A DNA stretch of 64,000 nt from Corallococcus sp. AS-1-6 (GCF_020037015.1 NZ_JAIQDE010000030.1:1-64000); one strand, 5' to 3'; positions 39,192 to 48,577 are shown, counted from the first letter of the stretch. The notes: a model not told the origin generated them from the sequence alone. Program-made: numbers and translations.

Positions 39192-40532
39192 ATGAAGTTC
39201 GTCGACGAAGTACGCATCTACGTGAAGGCGGGAGACGGCGGGAACGGCGCCGTGGCCTTCCGGCGGGAGAAGTTCATCGAGCGCGGCGGCCCCAACGGAG
39301 GGGACGGCGGCAATGGCGGCTCCGTGGTGTTCGTGGCGAACCCGCAGTTGACTACGCTCCTGGACTACCGCTACCAGCAGCACCACCGGGCCAAGAGCGG
39401 CGAGCACGGCATGGGCAGCGACTGCAACGGCCATGGCGCCGAGGACCTGGTCCTCCAGGTGCCGGTGGGCACGCTGATCCGCGACGAGCAGACGGGCGAG
39501 CTGCTGGTGGACCTGAGCGACCCGGGCCAGCGGTTCGTGGCGGCCAAGGGCGGCCGGGGCGGCCTGGGCAACATGAACTTCGCCACCTCCACGCGCCAGA
39601 CGCCGCGCTTCGCGCAGGACGGCGGAAAGGGTGAGGAGATCACCCTGCGGCTGGAGCTGAAGCTCCTGGCGGACGTGGGCCTGCTGGGCTTCCCCAACGC
39701 GGGCAAGAGCACGTTCATCTCGCGGGTGAGCCGGGCGCGGCCGAAGGTGGCGGACTACCCGTTCACCACGCTGGTGCCGAACCTGGGCATGGTCCAGTAC
39801 AAGGACAACCTGTCCTTCGTGATGGCGGACATCCCCGGCATCATCGAGGGCGCCAGCGAGGGCGTGGGCCTGGGCCACCAGTTCCTGCGCCACGTGGAGC
39901 GCTGCAAGGTGCTGGTGCACCTCATCGACATGGGCGCCGAGGGCGAGGGCCGCAAGCCGCTGGACGACTTCAACATCCTCAACACGGAGCTGAAGAAGTA
40001 CAGCGCGGAGCTGGCCAGCAAGCCGCAGGTGGTGGCCGCCAACAAGCAGGACCTGACGGAGGGCCGCGAGCGCCTGGGGCCCTTCATGGAGGCGCTGCGC
40101 CGCCGGGGCATCCGCGTGTACCCGGTGTCCTGCGCCACGGGCGAGGGCATGCAGCCCCTGATGGACGCGGTGGCGGAGGTGCTCTTCACCGGCAATACCG
40201 ACAAGCTCCACGTCGAGATGCCGACGAAGAAGTCCGCCTCCAAGGCGCCGGCCAAGAAGGCTCCCGCGAAGAAGGCTCCCGCGAAGAAGGCTCCCGCGAA
40301 GAAGGCTCCGGCCAAGAAGGCTCCCGCGAAGAAGGCTCCGGCCAAGAAGGCCGCGAAGCAGGCGGCGCGCAAGGCTCCGGCGAAGAAGGCCGCCGCGAAG
40401 AAGGCTTCACGCAAGGCCCCGGTGAAGAAGGCCGCCGCGAAGAAGGCCTCGCGCAAGGCTCCGGTGAAGAAGGCCGCCGCGAAGAAGACCGCCCGGAAGC
40501 CCCCGGCGAAGAAGTCCGGCGGGAGGCGCTGA
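39192..40532 (+). CDS. obg: Obg-family GTPase with histone-H1-like tail
   Basis: Essential GTPase in 50S ribosome assembly and stress control. The 446-residue protein has the Gly-rich Obg fold (about 1–157: [16 protein letters not shown] … [12 protein letters not shown]) and a GTPase domain with G1 GFPNAGKST (about 166), G2/switch I ([11 protein letters not shown]), G3 DIPGIIEGA, and G4 in the form ANKQDL. In place of the usual OCT domain or a short end there is a tail of about 105 residues made of Lys/Ala/Pro repeats such as KAPAKK. The ATG at 39192 matches MKFVDEV of the family; a frame from 39165 is less likely. Confidence 0.95.
   Translation: MKFVDEVRIYVKAGDGGNGAVAFRREKFIERGGPNGGDGGNGGSVVFVANPQLTTLLDYRYQQHHRAKSGEHGMGSDCNGHGAEDLVLQVPVGTLIRDEQTGELLVDLSDPGQRFVAAKGGRGGLGNMNFATSTRQTPRFAQDGGKGEEITLRLELKLLADVGLLGFPNAGKSTFISRVSRARPKVADYPFTTLVPNLGMVQYKDNLSFVMADIPGIIEGASEGVGLGHQFLRHVERCKVLVHLIDMGAEGEGRKPLDDFNILNTELKKYSAELASKPQVVAANKQDLTEGRERLGPFMEALRRRGIRVYPVSCATGEGMQPLMDAVAEVLFTGNTDKLHVEMPTKKSASKAPAKKAPAKKAPAKKAPAKKAPAKKAPAKKAPAKKAAKQAARKAPAKKAAAKKASRKAPVKKAAAKKASRKAPVKKAAAKKTARKPPAKKSGGRR
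40245..40525 (+). repeat. Tandem repeats encoding the Lys/Ala/Pro tail of Obg
   Basis: A 15-bp unit (AAGAAGGCTCCCGCG or with CCGGCC) is repeated in the first part, and longer degenerate units with AAGGCCGCCGCGAAG follow. All are in frame ([15 protein letters not shown]). Such repeats can change copy number by slippage, so tail length may vary between strains. Confidence 0.85.
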
Positions 40533-40536
40533 GCCG

Positions 40537-41220
40537 ATGGCTGGTGGAGGCCCCCGCTACGAGAAGTTCGAGCGCGACGTCGTCGAGCCGGAGCAGTTCC
40601 TGCTCGACGTGCGGAAGGAGAAGATCGACCGCGTCGTCAGCCAGCGCACGCGCAACTTCGTGGTGGTGCTCGACCGGCTGGAGGACAACTTCAACATGGC
40701 CGCGGTGCTGCGCACCTGCGAGTCCATGGGCGTGCAGGAGGTGCACGTCGTCATCAACCCGGAAGCGCCCTTCATCCCCAACTCGCGGGTGGCCCAGGGC
40801 TGCGACAAGTGGTTGGACGTGCACCTCTACAAGACGTTCGCGGAGTGCCGCGAGCACCTGAAGGGGCGGGGCTTCAGCCTCTACGCGTCGGCGCTGCGCG
40901 AGGGGGCCACCAACCTCTACAGCCTGCGCTTCGACACGAAGTTCGCCATGGTGTTCGGCAACGAGCGCTACGGCGTGAGCGACGACGTGCTCACCGGCGT
41001 GGACGGCACCTTCTGGGTGCCCATGAAGGGCTTCAGCCAGAGCCTGAACATCTCCGCGGCGGCGTCCGCCAGCATCACCCGGGCGATCGCCTGGCGGGAC
41101 GAGCACCTGGCAGGGGGCTCCGGGGACCTGTCCCCCGAGGAGGCCCAGGCGCTGCGGGAGCGCTTCTACCTGCTGGGCGTGAAGCAGCGGAAGCGTCTGG
41201 TCAAAGCCACACAGCGGTGA
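40537..41220 (+). CDS. trmH: TrmH-family tRNA/rRNA 2'-O-methyltransferase
   Basis: SPOUT-fold RNA ribose methyltransferase of 227 residues. All three family motifs are seen: NFNMAAVLRTCESMGV (about 50–66), MVFGNERYGVS (about 140), and VPMKGFSQSLNISAAASA (about 164), with the trefoil knot formed by motifs 2–3. The motifs are closest to TrmH, which makes Gm18 in tRNA. It starts 4 bp after obg, so it belongs to the same operon. Confidence 0.9.
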   Translation: MAGGGPRYEKFERDVVEPEQFLLDVRKEKIDRVVSQRTRNFVVVLDRLEDNFNMAAVLRTCESMGVQEVHVVINPEAPFIPNSRVAQGCDKWLDVHLYKTFAECREHLKGRGFSLYASALREGATNLYSLRFDTKFAMVFGNERYGVSDDVLTGVDGTFWVPMKGFSQSLNISAAASASITRAIAWRDEHLAGGSGDLSPEEAQALRERFYLLGVKQRKRLVKATQR

Positions 41221-41302
41221 ATGCCGGCCCCCCGGGGCCCGTCCGGATGCGGTAGATGGACCCTGCGGGCGCCTTTGGGGGCCCGCTCCGGAGGCGCACG
41301 CC

Positions 41303-42100
41303 ATGTTGCTGGAATCCCTGCTCTTCGCGCTGCTCACGCAGGCCCCCACCCCCGCGCCCGCGCCGAAGCCCGCGGCCGCCGCCAAGGCCCCCGCCGCCGC
41401 GCCGAAGCCCTCCGCTCCCTCGGATGCCGGCACGGCCGCCATGCCCCCCGCCGCGAAGTCTGGCGACGCGAGCGTGGCCGCCACGAAGCCCGCGCCCAAG
41501 CCGATGACGCCCGAGGTGAAGACGCTCGTGGACCGGATGCAGGCCTTCTACGAGAAGACGGGCGACTTCAAGGCGGGCTTCAAGCAGGACTACAAGTACA
41601 AGGCCTTCCGCCGCACGCAGACGTCCACGGGCACGGTGACCTACAAGAAGCCGGGGCTGATGCGCTGGGAGTACGAGAACCCGTCCAAGCGGACCTTCGT
41701 GCTCGCGGGCAACAAGGTCTACATGCACGACCCGGAGGCGCAGACGCTGTCGGTGGCGGCCATGGACACCAGCCAGCTCTCCGCGTCGGTGACGTTCCTC
41801 TTCGGCCAGGGGAAGCTGGCGGACGAGTTCGCCATCACCAAGGGCGACTGCAAGGACTGCAAGGGCACGCTGCTGGTGCTGGATCCGCTGAAGAGCGAGC
41901 CGCGCTTCCGCCAGGTGCGCCTGGAGGTGGACCCCTCGACGGCGCAGGTGCTCAAGAGCACGGTGGTGGATCCGGACGGCAGTGAGAACACCATCGCCTT
42001 CCTGGACCTGAAGACGAACGTGGGCATCTCCGCGGACAGCTTCAAGCTGAACCCGCCCGAGGGCACCCGCGTGGACGACTTCACCAAGAAGGCGCAGTAG
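41303..42100 (+). CDS. lolA: Outer-membrane lipoprotein carrier LolA
   Basis: Periplasmic chaperone that takes lipoproteins from LolCDE to the outer membrane. The 265-residue protein has a weak signal peptide (MLLESLLFALLTQ), an Ala/Pro/Lys-rich linker of about 55 residues, and the LolA fold (about 70–265) with GTVTYKKPGLMRWEYENP and later SEPRFRQVRLEVD strands. The linker before the fold is longer than in E. coli. Many lipoproteins in the window fit a large demand for this system. Ribosome binding site GGAGG is present before the ATG. Confidence 0.9.
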   Translation: MLLESLLFALLTQAPTPAPAPKPAAAAKAPAAAPKPSAPSDAGTAAMPPAAKSGDASVAATKPAPKPMTPEVKTLVDRMQAFYEKTGDFKAGFKQDYKYKAFRRTQTSTGTVTYKKPGLMRWEYENPSKRTFVLAGNKVYMHDPEAQTLSVAAMDTSQLSASVTFLFGQGKLADEFAITKGDCKDCKGTLLVLDPLKSEPRFRQVRLEVDPSTAQVLKSTVVDPDGSENTIAFLDLKTNVGISADSFKLNPPEGTRVDDFTKKAQ

Positions 42101-42114
42101 GACGGCCGCCCTCC

Positions 42115-43533
42115 ATGCGCGGCGTGCTGCTGGCGGGATGCGTGCTGCTGGGCGCGGGGTGTCACTCCGCCGCGCCCGCGGGCCCTTCACGTCCCACGAG
42201 CCTCGCGGGGCAGACGCTGCCCCTCCTGTCGTCGCCCGCGCTGCGGCTGACGGTGGCGGGGCGGTTGGGGAACCGGGCCGTGCCGGTGGTGCTGGACGTC
42301 ACGCGGCCGCTGTCGCTCGTGTCCTCCCAATGCTTCGACGGCGCGCCGCCCGTGGCCGCGGGGACCGCGCGCGTGCCGGAGTCCTCCGGCGGTCATCGCT
42401 CCTGGCCGGAGGTGCCGGCCCCGCCGGTGACGGTGGGCCCGGTGTCGCCGCCGCTGCGCACGCTGCTGCTCTCCGGTGAGACGAGTTGCTCGGTGACGCT
42501 GGGGCAGGACGTGCTGTTCCCGTATGCCCTCACGGTGGATCCGCTGCGCCGCGAGGTGACCTTCACCGCCTCACGTCCCCGGGAGGCCTACGACGCGGAG
42601 CTGCGCGCGACGGACTCGGTGCGCGAGTCACACGTCGTGGAGCTGAGCCGCGAGCCGCTGGGCGACTGGCCGCTCCTGGCCGTGCAGGTGACGCAGGGGG
42701 GGGCGAGCATCACCGGCCCCTTCGTGCTGGGCACGCGTGAGCCCTTCTCCCGCCTGGCGGTGGACCCCGCGCTGGGGTTGGGGCTTCAGCCGCTGGAGAC
42801 GGCCGCGGGCCTGCCGCCGCGCACCTTCGTGGTGGACGCGGTGGAGGTGGCCGACGGCCTGGGCGTGAAGCCGCTGGTGATGGAGGCCGCGGGGCGCTGG
42901 CCGTCGCAGAGCAGCCTGGGCCGGCTGGGGCCGGACGTGTGGGGCCGCTTCACGGCCACCGTGGACGCGCAGGGTGGGGCGCTGGTGCTGCGCAGGCCCC
43001 ACGTGCGCACGCCCGAGGGCGGAGGCCGGCAGCAGTGCGCGGGCGAGGGTGGCGCGTTCAGCGAGGAGGCCTGCTACGGCCTCTTCGTGCGCGCGGAGCC
43101 CGACGGCGCGGTGGCCCTCTCCGGAGAGGTGTTCCGGGACGTGCCGGAGGGCGTGCGCCTCTACGTGGAGCCCAGGGGCGCGGACGGTCAGCGCCTGGAG
43201 ACGGGCTGTCAGGTGGGCCTGAGCTTCTCCACCACCACGCGCGGCGCCAACACGCAGCACCGGCTGCCGTGGGCCTCGCTGGCGAAGACGCTGCCCGCGT
43301 GCCACGCCGCGCTCCAGGGCGCGAAGAGCTACGCCGTGTCGCTGGTGGAGGAGGGGCGCCAGCCCGAGTGCCCCACGACGTGCGCCTTCGTCACCGAGTC
43401 CGCGTCGCGGCGCACCGTGTGCGAGTGCCAGCCCACGCCGCTGGGCGAGGGCGTGGCGGTGCCGGCGAAGGGCTCGGGCCCGCAGCCGCCGCCCGTCGAG
43501 GAGCGCGAGCTGGAGCCCGAGGATCCGAAGTAG
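42115..43533 (+). CDS. Hypothetical lipoprotein, possible aspartic-protease-like fold
   Basis: A 472-residue protein with a signal peptide and lipobox (LGAGCHS, Cys16). Residues 45–70 (RLTVAGRLGNRAVPVVLDVT) look like the opening strands of retropepsin-type domains, but the active-site motif D-T/S-G is D-V-T here, so catalysis is unlikely by that mechanism. The second half contains several Cys pairs (CECQ, CPTTC) and a Pro/Glu-rich tail. Function unknown. It is 14 bp after lolA, so co-transcription is likely. Confidence 0.72.
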   Translation: MRGVLLAGCVLLGAGCHSAAPAGPSRPTSLAGQTLPLLSSPALRLTVAGRLGNRAVPVVLDVTRPLSLVSSQCFDGAPPVAAGTARVPESSGGHRSWPEVPAPPVTVGPVSPPLRTLLLSGETSCSVTLGQDVLFPYALTVDPLRREVTFTASRPREAYDAELRATDSVRESHVVELSREPLGDWPLLAVQVTQGGASITGPFVLGTREPFSRLAVDPALGLGLQPLETAAGLPPRTFVVDAVEVADGLGVKPLVMEAAGRWPSQSSLGRLGPDVWGRFTATVDAQGGALVLRRPHVRTPEGGGRQQCAGEGGAFSEEACYGLFVRAEPDGAVALSGEVFRDVPEGVRLYVEPRGADGQRLETGCQVGLSFSTTTRGANTQHRLPWASLAKTLPACHAALQGAKSYAVSLVEEGRQPECPTTCAFVTESASRRTVCECQPTPLGEGVAVPAKGSGPQPPPVEERELEPEDPK

Positions 43534-43631
43534 CACCCACGAACGGCTCGGGCAGCGGCGACCGCCCGCGGCATCGACATGGCGTGTGCTGACCGGTCAC
43601 CGGCGCAGCGGCACCCACGAACGGCTCGGGC
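43533..43631. repeat. Two copies of a 20-bp direct repeat
   Basis: The sequence GCACCCACGAACGGCTCGGG occurs at 43533–43552 and again at 43611–43630, 78 bp apart, each followed by C. The first copy overlaps the stop of the lipoprotein gene, and the second leads into a GC hairpin. The cause (a small duplication, or regulatory sites) is not clear. Confidence 0.8.
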
Positions 43632-43668
43632 CCGCGACCGCCTCCGGGTGGGAGGACGGGGCGGGCCC
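43628..43668. terminator. Hairpin between convergent lipoprotein and rimO genes
   Basis: An 8-bp perfect stem GGGCCCGC/GCGGGCCC with a loop of 25 nt lies between the two convergent stops. There is no T-tract. It could stop both transcripts. Confidence 0.4.
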
Positions 43669-43693
43669 GGGACACGGCCTTCGCGGGGGTGGA

Positions 43694-45121
43694 CTACTCC
43701 GGCCGCGGCTCCGGCGGACGCACCAGCGCCTTCAGCGGCACGGGCGCGGGCGGGGCCTCGCGCGGGGTGTGCGCGCGCTGCTTCGGGTCCGGACGCTCCA
43801 CCACGCGGGCGATGAGGTCGTAGTCGTGCGCCTCCGTCACCTCCACGGTGACGAACTCGCCCGGGTACGCCAGGCCGTCGTTGATGTAGACCTGCCCGTC
43901 GATTTCCGGCGCCTGGCCCTCGTGGCGGCCCACCAGCAGGTGCTCGGACTCCTCGCTGGGGCCCTCCACCAGCACGGTGAGCTTCTGGCCCACGAGCTTC
44001 TTGTTCTGCTCGCGGTTGATGCGCTTCTGGATGGCCATCACCTCGCGCCAGCGGCGCTCGATGGTCTTCGCCGGGACCTTGTTCGGCAGGTCGAACGCGG
44101 CGGTGTTCTCCTCGTCCGAGTACTGGAACACGCCCAGGCGCTGGAAGCGCTGCTCCTTCACGAACTCCTTCAGGAGCTCGAAGTCCTCCTCCGTTTCACC
44201 CGGCAGGCCGACGATGAGCGAGGTGCGCATCACCAGGTTCGGCACGCGCTCGCGCAGCTTGCCCAGCAGCTTCTTGAGGAACTCCGAGTTGCGGCCGCGC
44301 TTCATGGACAACAGCAGCTTGTCGCTGGCGTGCTGCACCGGCATGTCCAGGTACTTGGCGATCTTCGGCTCGGTGGCGATGACGTCGATGAGCTCGTCCG
44401 GGAACACGCGCGGGTAGGCGTAGTGCAGGCGGATCCACTTCACGTCCACCTTCACCAGCTCCTTGAGCAGCTCGTGGAGCTTCGGCTTGCCGGGCAGGTC
44501 ATGCCCGTACGCCGTCAGGTCCTGCGCGACGAGGTTCAGCTCCTGCACGCCGCTGTCCGCCAGCTTCTGCGCCTCCGCCACGATGTCCGCCACCGGGCGC
44601 GAGCGCTGGGCACCGCGCAGCTTGGGGATGATGCAGAACGCGCAGGCGTTGTCGCAGCCTTCCGAAATCTTCAGGTACGCCGTGTACTTCGGCATCGAGT
44701 TGACGCGCGGCGTCTCCGCGTTGTGGATGTACTCCGGATCCGGAATCACCTGGCGCGGCGTGGCCTCGGCCGCCAGCAGGTCACCAATCTGGGCGTACGC
44801 GCTGGTGCCCAGGAAGTGGTCCACCTCCGGCATCTCCTGCGACAGCTCCTGGCCGTAGCGCTGGGACAGGCAGCCGGTGACGACGAGCGTCTTGCACGCG
44901 CCCGACTTCTTCAGCTCCGCCATCTCCAGGATGGAGTCCACCGACTCCTGCTTCGCGGGGCCGATGAAGGCGCACGTGTTGACCACGATGACCTCGGCCT
45001 GCGAGGCCTCCTGCACGAGCGAATAGCCACGCGTGCGCAGCGTGCCCAGCATCACCTCGGAGTCCACCCGGTTCTTCGGGCAGCCGAGGGTCATCATGTA
45101 CAGGCTCTTGGTCTCTTCCAC
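43694..45121 (-). CDS. rimO: Ribosomal protein S12 methylthiotransferase RimO
   Basis: Radical SAM enzyme that adds a methylthio group to an Asp of ribosomal protein S12. The 475-residue product has the N-terminal UPF0004 domain with three cysteines for one 4Fe–4S cluster ([19 protein letters not shown]), the radical SAM core with CDNACAFC near residue 162, and a TRAM domain (about 370–440) followed by a Pro-rich end. [15 protein letters not shown] is specific for RimO rather than MiaB. It is 6 bp after the exported protein gene upstream and so in one unit with it. Confidence 0.95.
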   Translation of the reverse strand: MEETKSLYMMTLGCPKNRVDSEVMLGTLRTRGYSLVQEASQAEVIVVNTCAFIGPAKQESVDSILEMAELKKSGACKTLVVTGCLSQRYGQELSQEMPEVDHFLGTSAYAQIGDLLAAEATPRQVIPDPEYIHNAETPRVNSMPKYTAYLKISEGCDNACAFCIIPKLRGAQRSRPVADIVAEAQKLADSGVQELNLVAQDLTAYGHDLPGKPKLHELLKELVKVDVKWIRLHYAYPRVFPDELIDVIATEPKIAKYLDMPVQHASDKLLLSMKRGRNSEFLKKLLGKLRERVPNLVMRTSLIVGLPGETEEDFELLKEFVKEQRFQRLGVFQYSDEENTAAFDLPNKVPAKTIERRWREVMAIQKRINREQNKKLVGQKLTVLVEGPSEESEHLLVGRHEGQAPEIDGQVYINDGLAYPGEFVTVEVTEAHDYDLIARVVERPDPKQRAHTPREAPPAPVPLKALVRPPEPRPE

Positions 45122-45127
45122 GCGCGT

Positions 45128-46237
45128 CTACCGCTTTCCCAGTTGCGTCCGCTCGAAGTGGTCCGCACTCCAAACGAAGTTGATGATGGCGCCGTTCGAG
45201 TAACCGATGTTCAGCGCCCCGTCTTCTTCCAGCTCCACCGAGGTGGCGCGACCCAGCGCACAGGTGGCGGCCGGCCAGTCGAGCACCCGCTGGGCTGTCT
45301 TCCCCGACACCACGTAGAGCCCCATCCGGAGCTCGTCATCGGAGTCGCATTGACCCTCGACGGCATAGGGGTTCTTCCCGGTGAGCACGGTAACGACCGG
45401 CCGCCCGTCCGGCAGGCTCAATGCTTCCGGCAGGTTCACGCCCATCTTGGACGCGTCCACCGCGTTGGGGGCCACCAGCTCGCGCAGCGAGCCGGGCGTG
45501 AGGGGCGCGTCGCCCTGGGCCCAGTTGGGGTAGCTGAGCACGCCCCAGCCCAGCCAGCCGGTGGGGGCCGCCTCCAGGGCGGTGACGTTCTCCGGGGGCT
45601 TGAGCTTGAGGTTCTTGCGCGCCTCGTCCGGCAGGCGCAGCGACTCGCCCTCCGGCATCGTGCCGCCCTTGCAGTTGGACACCGGCACCGCCTTGGCGCC
45701 CACCTGGTCCTGGTCCTCGTAGGTGATGCAGAGGTCCATGACGAGCGGATCCACGGCAGGGAAGCGGGGCAGGGCGCGCACGGGAATCATCGCCACGACC
45801 GACAGCGTGTCGCCCTGGCGGTGCACGGCGGCGTTCACCAGCCCTTGAGCGAACTTCGGCGTGCCGCTGTCCGCCCCGGAGGTGCGCTGCCCGTCGAAGG
45901 CGAAGCGGTAGGTGTAGCCCGTGGAGGTGGGCCCGGAGTCCGGGAAGTAGAGCGTGAGGGTGATGACGTCACCCGCGAGCAGTTGGTTGTCCGTGGCCTC
46001 CACGCCCACGAAGAGCGTGTCCTTGCGCCAGCCCACCCGGGCGGAGAAGTTGGCGGTGGCGCCCTCGGTGGACAGCGGCTTGAGGACCAGCGGCGAGCCG
46101 AAGTCCTTGAGCCCCTTCTCCGGCCGGGGGGCCTTCTTGAGCACGGGCACCGGCTTGCTGGGACGGGGCGCCGCGTCCTGGGCGAAGGCGGAGGTGGCGA
46201 GCAGCAGGCCGAGGGAGGCCAGACGGATGGCGGACAT
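45128..46237 (-). CDS. Hypothetical exported protein, CBM9-like N-terminal half
   Basis: A 369-residue secreted protein with a clear signal peptide (ending ATSAFAQ). Residues about 65–200 form a beta-rich domain in which ARVGWRKDTLFVGVEATDNQ resembles CBM9/DOMON-like sandwich folds. The second half has no recognised motif. No lipobox is seen. It is transcribed together with rimO (6 bp gap) and lies 15 bp after yajQ. A role in surface binding is inference. Confidence 0.7.
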   Translation of the reverse strand: MSAIRLASLGLLLATSAFAQDAAPRPSKPVPVLKKAPRPEKGLKDFGSPLVLKPLSTEGATANFSARVGWRKDTLFVGVEATDNQLLAGDVITLTLYFPDSGPTSTGYTYRFAFDGQRTSGADSGTPKFAQGLVNAAVHRQGDTLSVVAMIPVRALPRFPAVDPLVMDLCITYEDQDQVGAKAVPVSNCKGGTMPEGESLRLPDEARKNLKLKPPENVTALEAAPTGWLGWGVLSYPNWAQGDAPLTPGSLRELVAPNAVDASKMGVNLPEALSLPDGRPVVTVLTGKNPYAVEGQCDSDDELRMGLYVVSGKTAQRVLDWPAATCALGRATSVELEEDGALNIGYSNGAIINFVWSADHFERTQLGKR

Positions 46238-46252
46238 GGCGAAGAGGCCCCT

Positions 46253-46750
46253 CTAGTCGCGGAAGTTGGTGAACTGCATGTCCAGCTTGAGCTTGTCCTG
46301 CTCCTTGCGGAACAGCGCGATGGCCTCCTGCAGGTCGTCGCGGTTCTTGCCCGTGACGCGGAGCTGATCCGCCTGGATGGAGCCCTGCACCTTCAGCTTG
46401 GACTCCTTGAGCAGCTTGATCAGCTCCTTGGACTTCTCCACCGGGATGCCCTGCTGGAGCTTGATGGGCTGCTTCACGTTGCTCATGCCCGTCTTCTCGA
46501 TGTCGCCGAACTCCAGCACCCGCAGGCTGATGCCGCGCTTGGCCAGCTTGCCGAGGAGGACCTCCTTGGCGGCCTGGAGCTTCTCCTCGCTGTTGGTCTT
46601 CACCGTGAGCGCGGAGTGGTCCGGGGCGATTTCGATTTCGGCCTTCACGCCCTGGAAGTCGTAGCGGGTGCTGAGCTCCTTCCGGGTCTGATTGACCGCG
46701 TTGTCGAGCTCAGCCAGGTCGATTTTGGAGATGACGTCGAAGGAGGGCAT
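46253..46750 (-). CDS. yajQ: YajQ-family nucleotide-binding protein
   Basis: A 165-residue protein with two ferredoxin-like domains. MPSFDVISKIDLAELDNAVNQ is the family's usual opening, and residues 90–165 hold the second domain. Some members bind cyclic di-GMP and affect gene control; others have been linked to tRNA/nucleotide binding. Since the window also codes for a PilZ-containing kinase, c-di-GMP signalling is plausible but not shown. Confidence 0.95.
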   Translation of the reverse strand: MPSFDVISKIDLAELDNAVNQTRKELSTRYDFQGVKAEIEIAPDHSALTVKTNSEEKLQAAKEVLLGKLAKRGISLRVLEFGDIEKTGMSNVKQPIKLQQGIPVEKSKELIKLLKESKLKVQGSIQADQLRVTGKNRDDLQEAIALFRKEQDKLKLDMQFTNFRD

Positions 46751-46780
46751 GGGGGGGACCTTTTCGCGCCCTTAACATAC

Positions 46781-48421
46781 CTACACCCGGACGACCAAGG
46801 GGACCACCAGGGTGCGCCGGGAGGTGTGCTGCTTGAAGGCCCGCTTCACCGCCTTCGTGAGCTCCTCCCGCACCAGGGCGTCGTCCCCCCGGAGCAGGGG
46901 GTTGAGCTCCTCGAAGTAGGCCCGCGCCTCCTGGGCCACCCGGGCCAGCACGCCCTGCTCGTCCGGGCCGAGGCCCTGGCCGGAGAGCTGGGGCCCCGCC
47001 ACCAGGGCCTGGGTGTCGCGCCGGAGCACCACCGCCGCGGCCACCACCCCCGTCTCCGCCAGCCGGTTGCGCTCCACCAGCGTCTCCGGCGTCACCACCC
47101 CGTCCCCGGAGCGCTCCATCATGAGGCGCCCTGAAGGCACGCTGCCAGTGAAGCGGCCCCGCCCCTCCTCGAACGTCACCACGTCCCCGTCGTGGGCCAG
47201 CAGCAGGCCCTCCGCCGCCATGCCGGCCTCGCGCGCGGTGGTCAGGTGTCGGTGCAGGTGCCGGACTTCCCCATGCACGGGGATGAAGTTCCGGGGGCGG
47301 ATCAACTCCAGGACGCGGCGCTGCTGGGGGCGGCTGGCGTGTCCGGAGACGTGCACGCCGGGCTCCACCTGCGCGTAGACGATGCGGGCGCCGCGCCAGT
47401 GGAGCTGGTCGAGCAGCGCGCCCACGGAGCGCTCGTTGCCGGGGATGGGCCGGGCGCTGACGATGACGGTGTCGCCGGGCTCCAGGCGCACGGGCCCGTC
47501 GCCGTTCGCCAACTGGGTGAGGCCCGCGCGCGGCTCGCCCTGCGCGCCGGTGGTGATGACGGCCACGCGGTGGGGCGCGAGCTTGGGCACGTTGTCCAGG
47601 TGCACGAAGAGCGAGTCGGGCACGTCCAGGTAGCCCATCTCCCGCGCCAGCTCCACGTTGCGCACCATGCTGCGGCCCTGGAGCGCGACGAGCCGGCCGG
47701 TGCGCTCGCACAGGGCCAGCAGGTGCCGGATGCGGTGGAGGTTGGAGGAGAACTGGGCCACGACGACGCGGCCCTTCGTCTCGTGGAAGAGGCGCTCGAA
47801 GGTGGTCTGCACCACGCGCTCGCTGCCGGTCTCGTCCACGTGCTCGGAGTTGGTGGAGTCCGACAGCAGGCACAGCACGCCTTCGTCGCCCGCCTCGCCC
47901 CAGCGCTCCAGGTCCGTCTTGAGCCCGTCGATGGGGTCCGGGTCCAGCTTGAAGTCGCCGGTGTGGATGACGGTGCCTTCGGGAGAGCGCACGATGAAGC
48001 CCACCGCGTCCGGCACGGTGTGCGTCACGCGCGTGGCCTCCACGTTGAAGACGCTGCCCACGGGGAAGGGCGTGCGCGGCTCGATTTCGCGCAGGTCCGC
48101 CTTCACGCCCAGCTCCTCCAGGCGCTGACGCGCGAGCGCGAGCGTGAAGCGCGTGCCGTAGATGGGGACGGGCACGTCGCCCAGCAGATAGGGGAGCGCG
48201 CCGATGTGGTCCTCGTGCCCGTGCGTGAGGAGCACGCCCTTCAACTGGGCCGCGTTGCGCTGCAGGTGCGTGAAGTCCGGGACGATGATGTCCACGCCGG
48301 GCATTCCCGACGAAGGGAACATCAGGCCGGCGTCGATGAGCAGCATCTCCCCACGACAGGCGAGGACCATGGCGTTCAGGCCGATTTCGCCAAGGCCGCC
48401 CAGAGGGATGACGTGGAGCAT
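46781..48421 (-). CDS. rnj: Ribonuclease J family
   Basis: Metallo-beta-lactamase-fold RNase with 5'-to-3' exo- and endonuclease activity. The 546-residue protein carries the zinc motif HGHEDH (about 67), HTGDFKLD, and the beta-CASP domain with SSNLHR and the motif HVSGHAS (about 360), then a C-terminal domain with HGE. It starts right at an ATG with MLHVIPLGGLGEIG, the family hallmark. The gene is followed by yajQ after 30 bp on the same strand. Confidence 0.95.
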   Translation of the reverse strand: MLHVIPLGGLGEIGLNAMVLACRGEMLLIDAGLMFPSSGMPGVDIIVPDFTHLQRNAAQLKGVLLTHGHEDHIGALPYLLGDVPVPIYGTRFTLALARQRLEELGVKADLREIEPRTPFPVGSVFNVEATRVTHTVPDAVGFIVRSPEGTVIHTGDFKLDPDPIDGLKTDLERWGEAGDEGVLCLLSDSTNSEHVDETGSERVVQTTFERLFHETKGRVVVAQFSSNLHRIRHLLALCERTGRLVALQGRSMVRNVELAREMGYLDVPDSLFVHLDNVPKLAPHRVAVITTGAQGEPRAGLTQLANGDGPVRLEPGDTVIVSARPIPGNERSVGALLDQLHWRGARIVYAQVEPGVHVSGHASRPQQRRVLELIRPRNFIPVHGEVRHLHRHLTTAREAGMAAEGLLLAHDGDVVTFEEGRGRFTGSVPSGRLMMERSGDGVVTPETLVERNRLAETGVVAAAVVLRRDTQALVAGPQLSGQGLGPDEQGVLARVAQEARAYFEELNPLLRGDDALVREELTKAVKRAFKQHTSRRTLVVPLVVRV

Positions 48422-48504
48422 GTGCCCGGAAGTCTAAGGGCCCGGCCCCTCCCGTGCGTGGGAATCCGCACACCCCCTGCCACCGCGAGCCAGCGCCCGC
48501 CTGC

Positions 48505-48556
48505 TTGACGGATTCAAACTAAAGGCTTAGTTGTATTGGAACTAAGGATTTAGTTC
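48505..48556 (+). promoter_or_regulatory. Promoter with two BlaI-type dyad operators
   Basis: A -35 box TTGACG (48505–48510) precedes two dyads: AAACTAA-AGGC-TTAGTTG (48516–48533, perfect over the inner 6+6) and GAACTAA-GGAT-TTAGTTC (48539–48556, perfect 7+7). Their centres are 23 bp apart, about two helical turns. The region is AT-rich compared with the flanks. Both lie where the -10 box and the transcript start should be, so binding of the adjacent repressor would block transcription of its own gene. Confidence 0.8.
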
Positions 48557-48577
48557 GTAGCCGGGGAGGCCCTGCCC

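Noticed and set aside
40245-40525. Repeats in the Obg gene as a CRISPR-like array
   Set aside because: The units are in frame, have no unique spacers, and encode a Lys/Ala/Pro tail.
42628-43536. Minus-strand frame opposite the lipoprotein gene near rimO
   Set aside because: Shadow of the lipoprotein gene; no start signal or motif.
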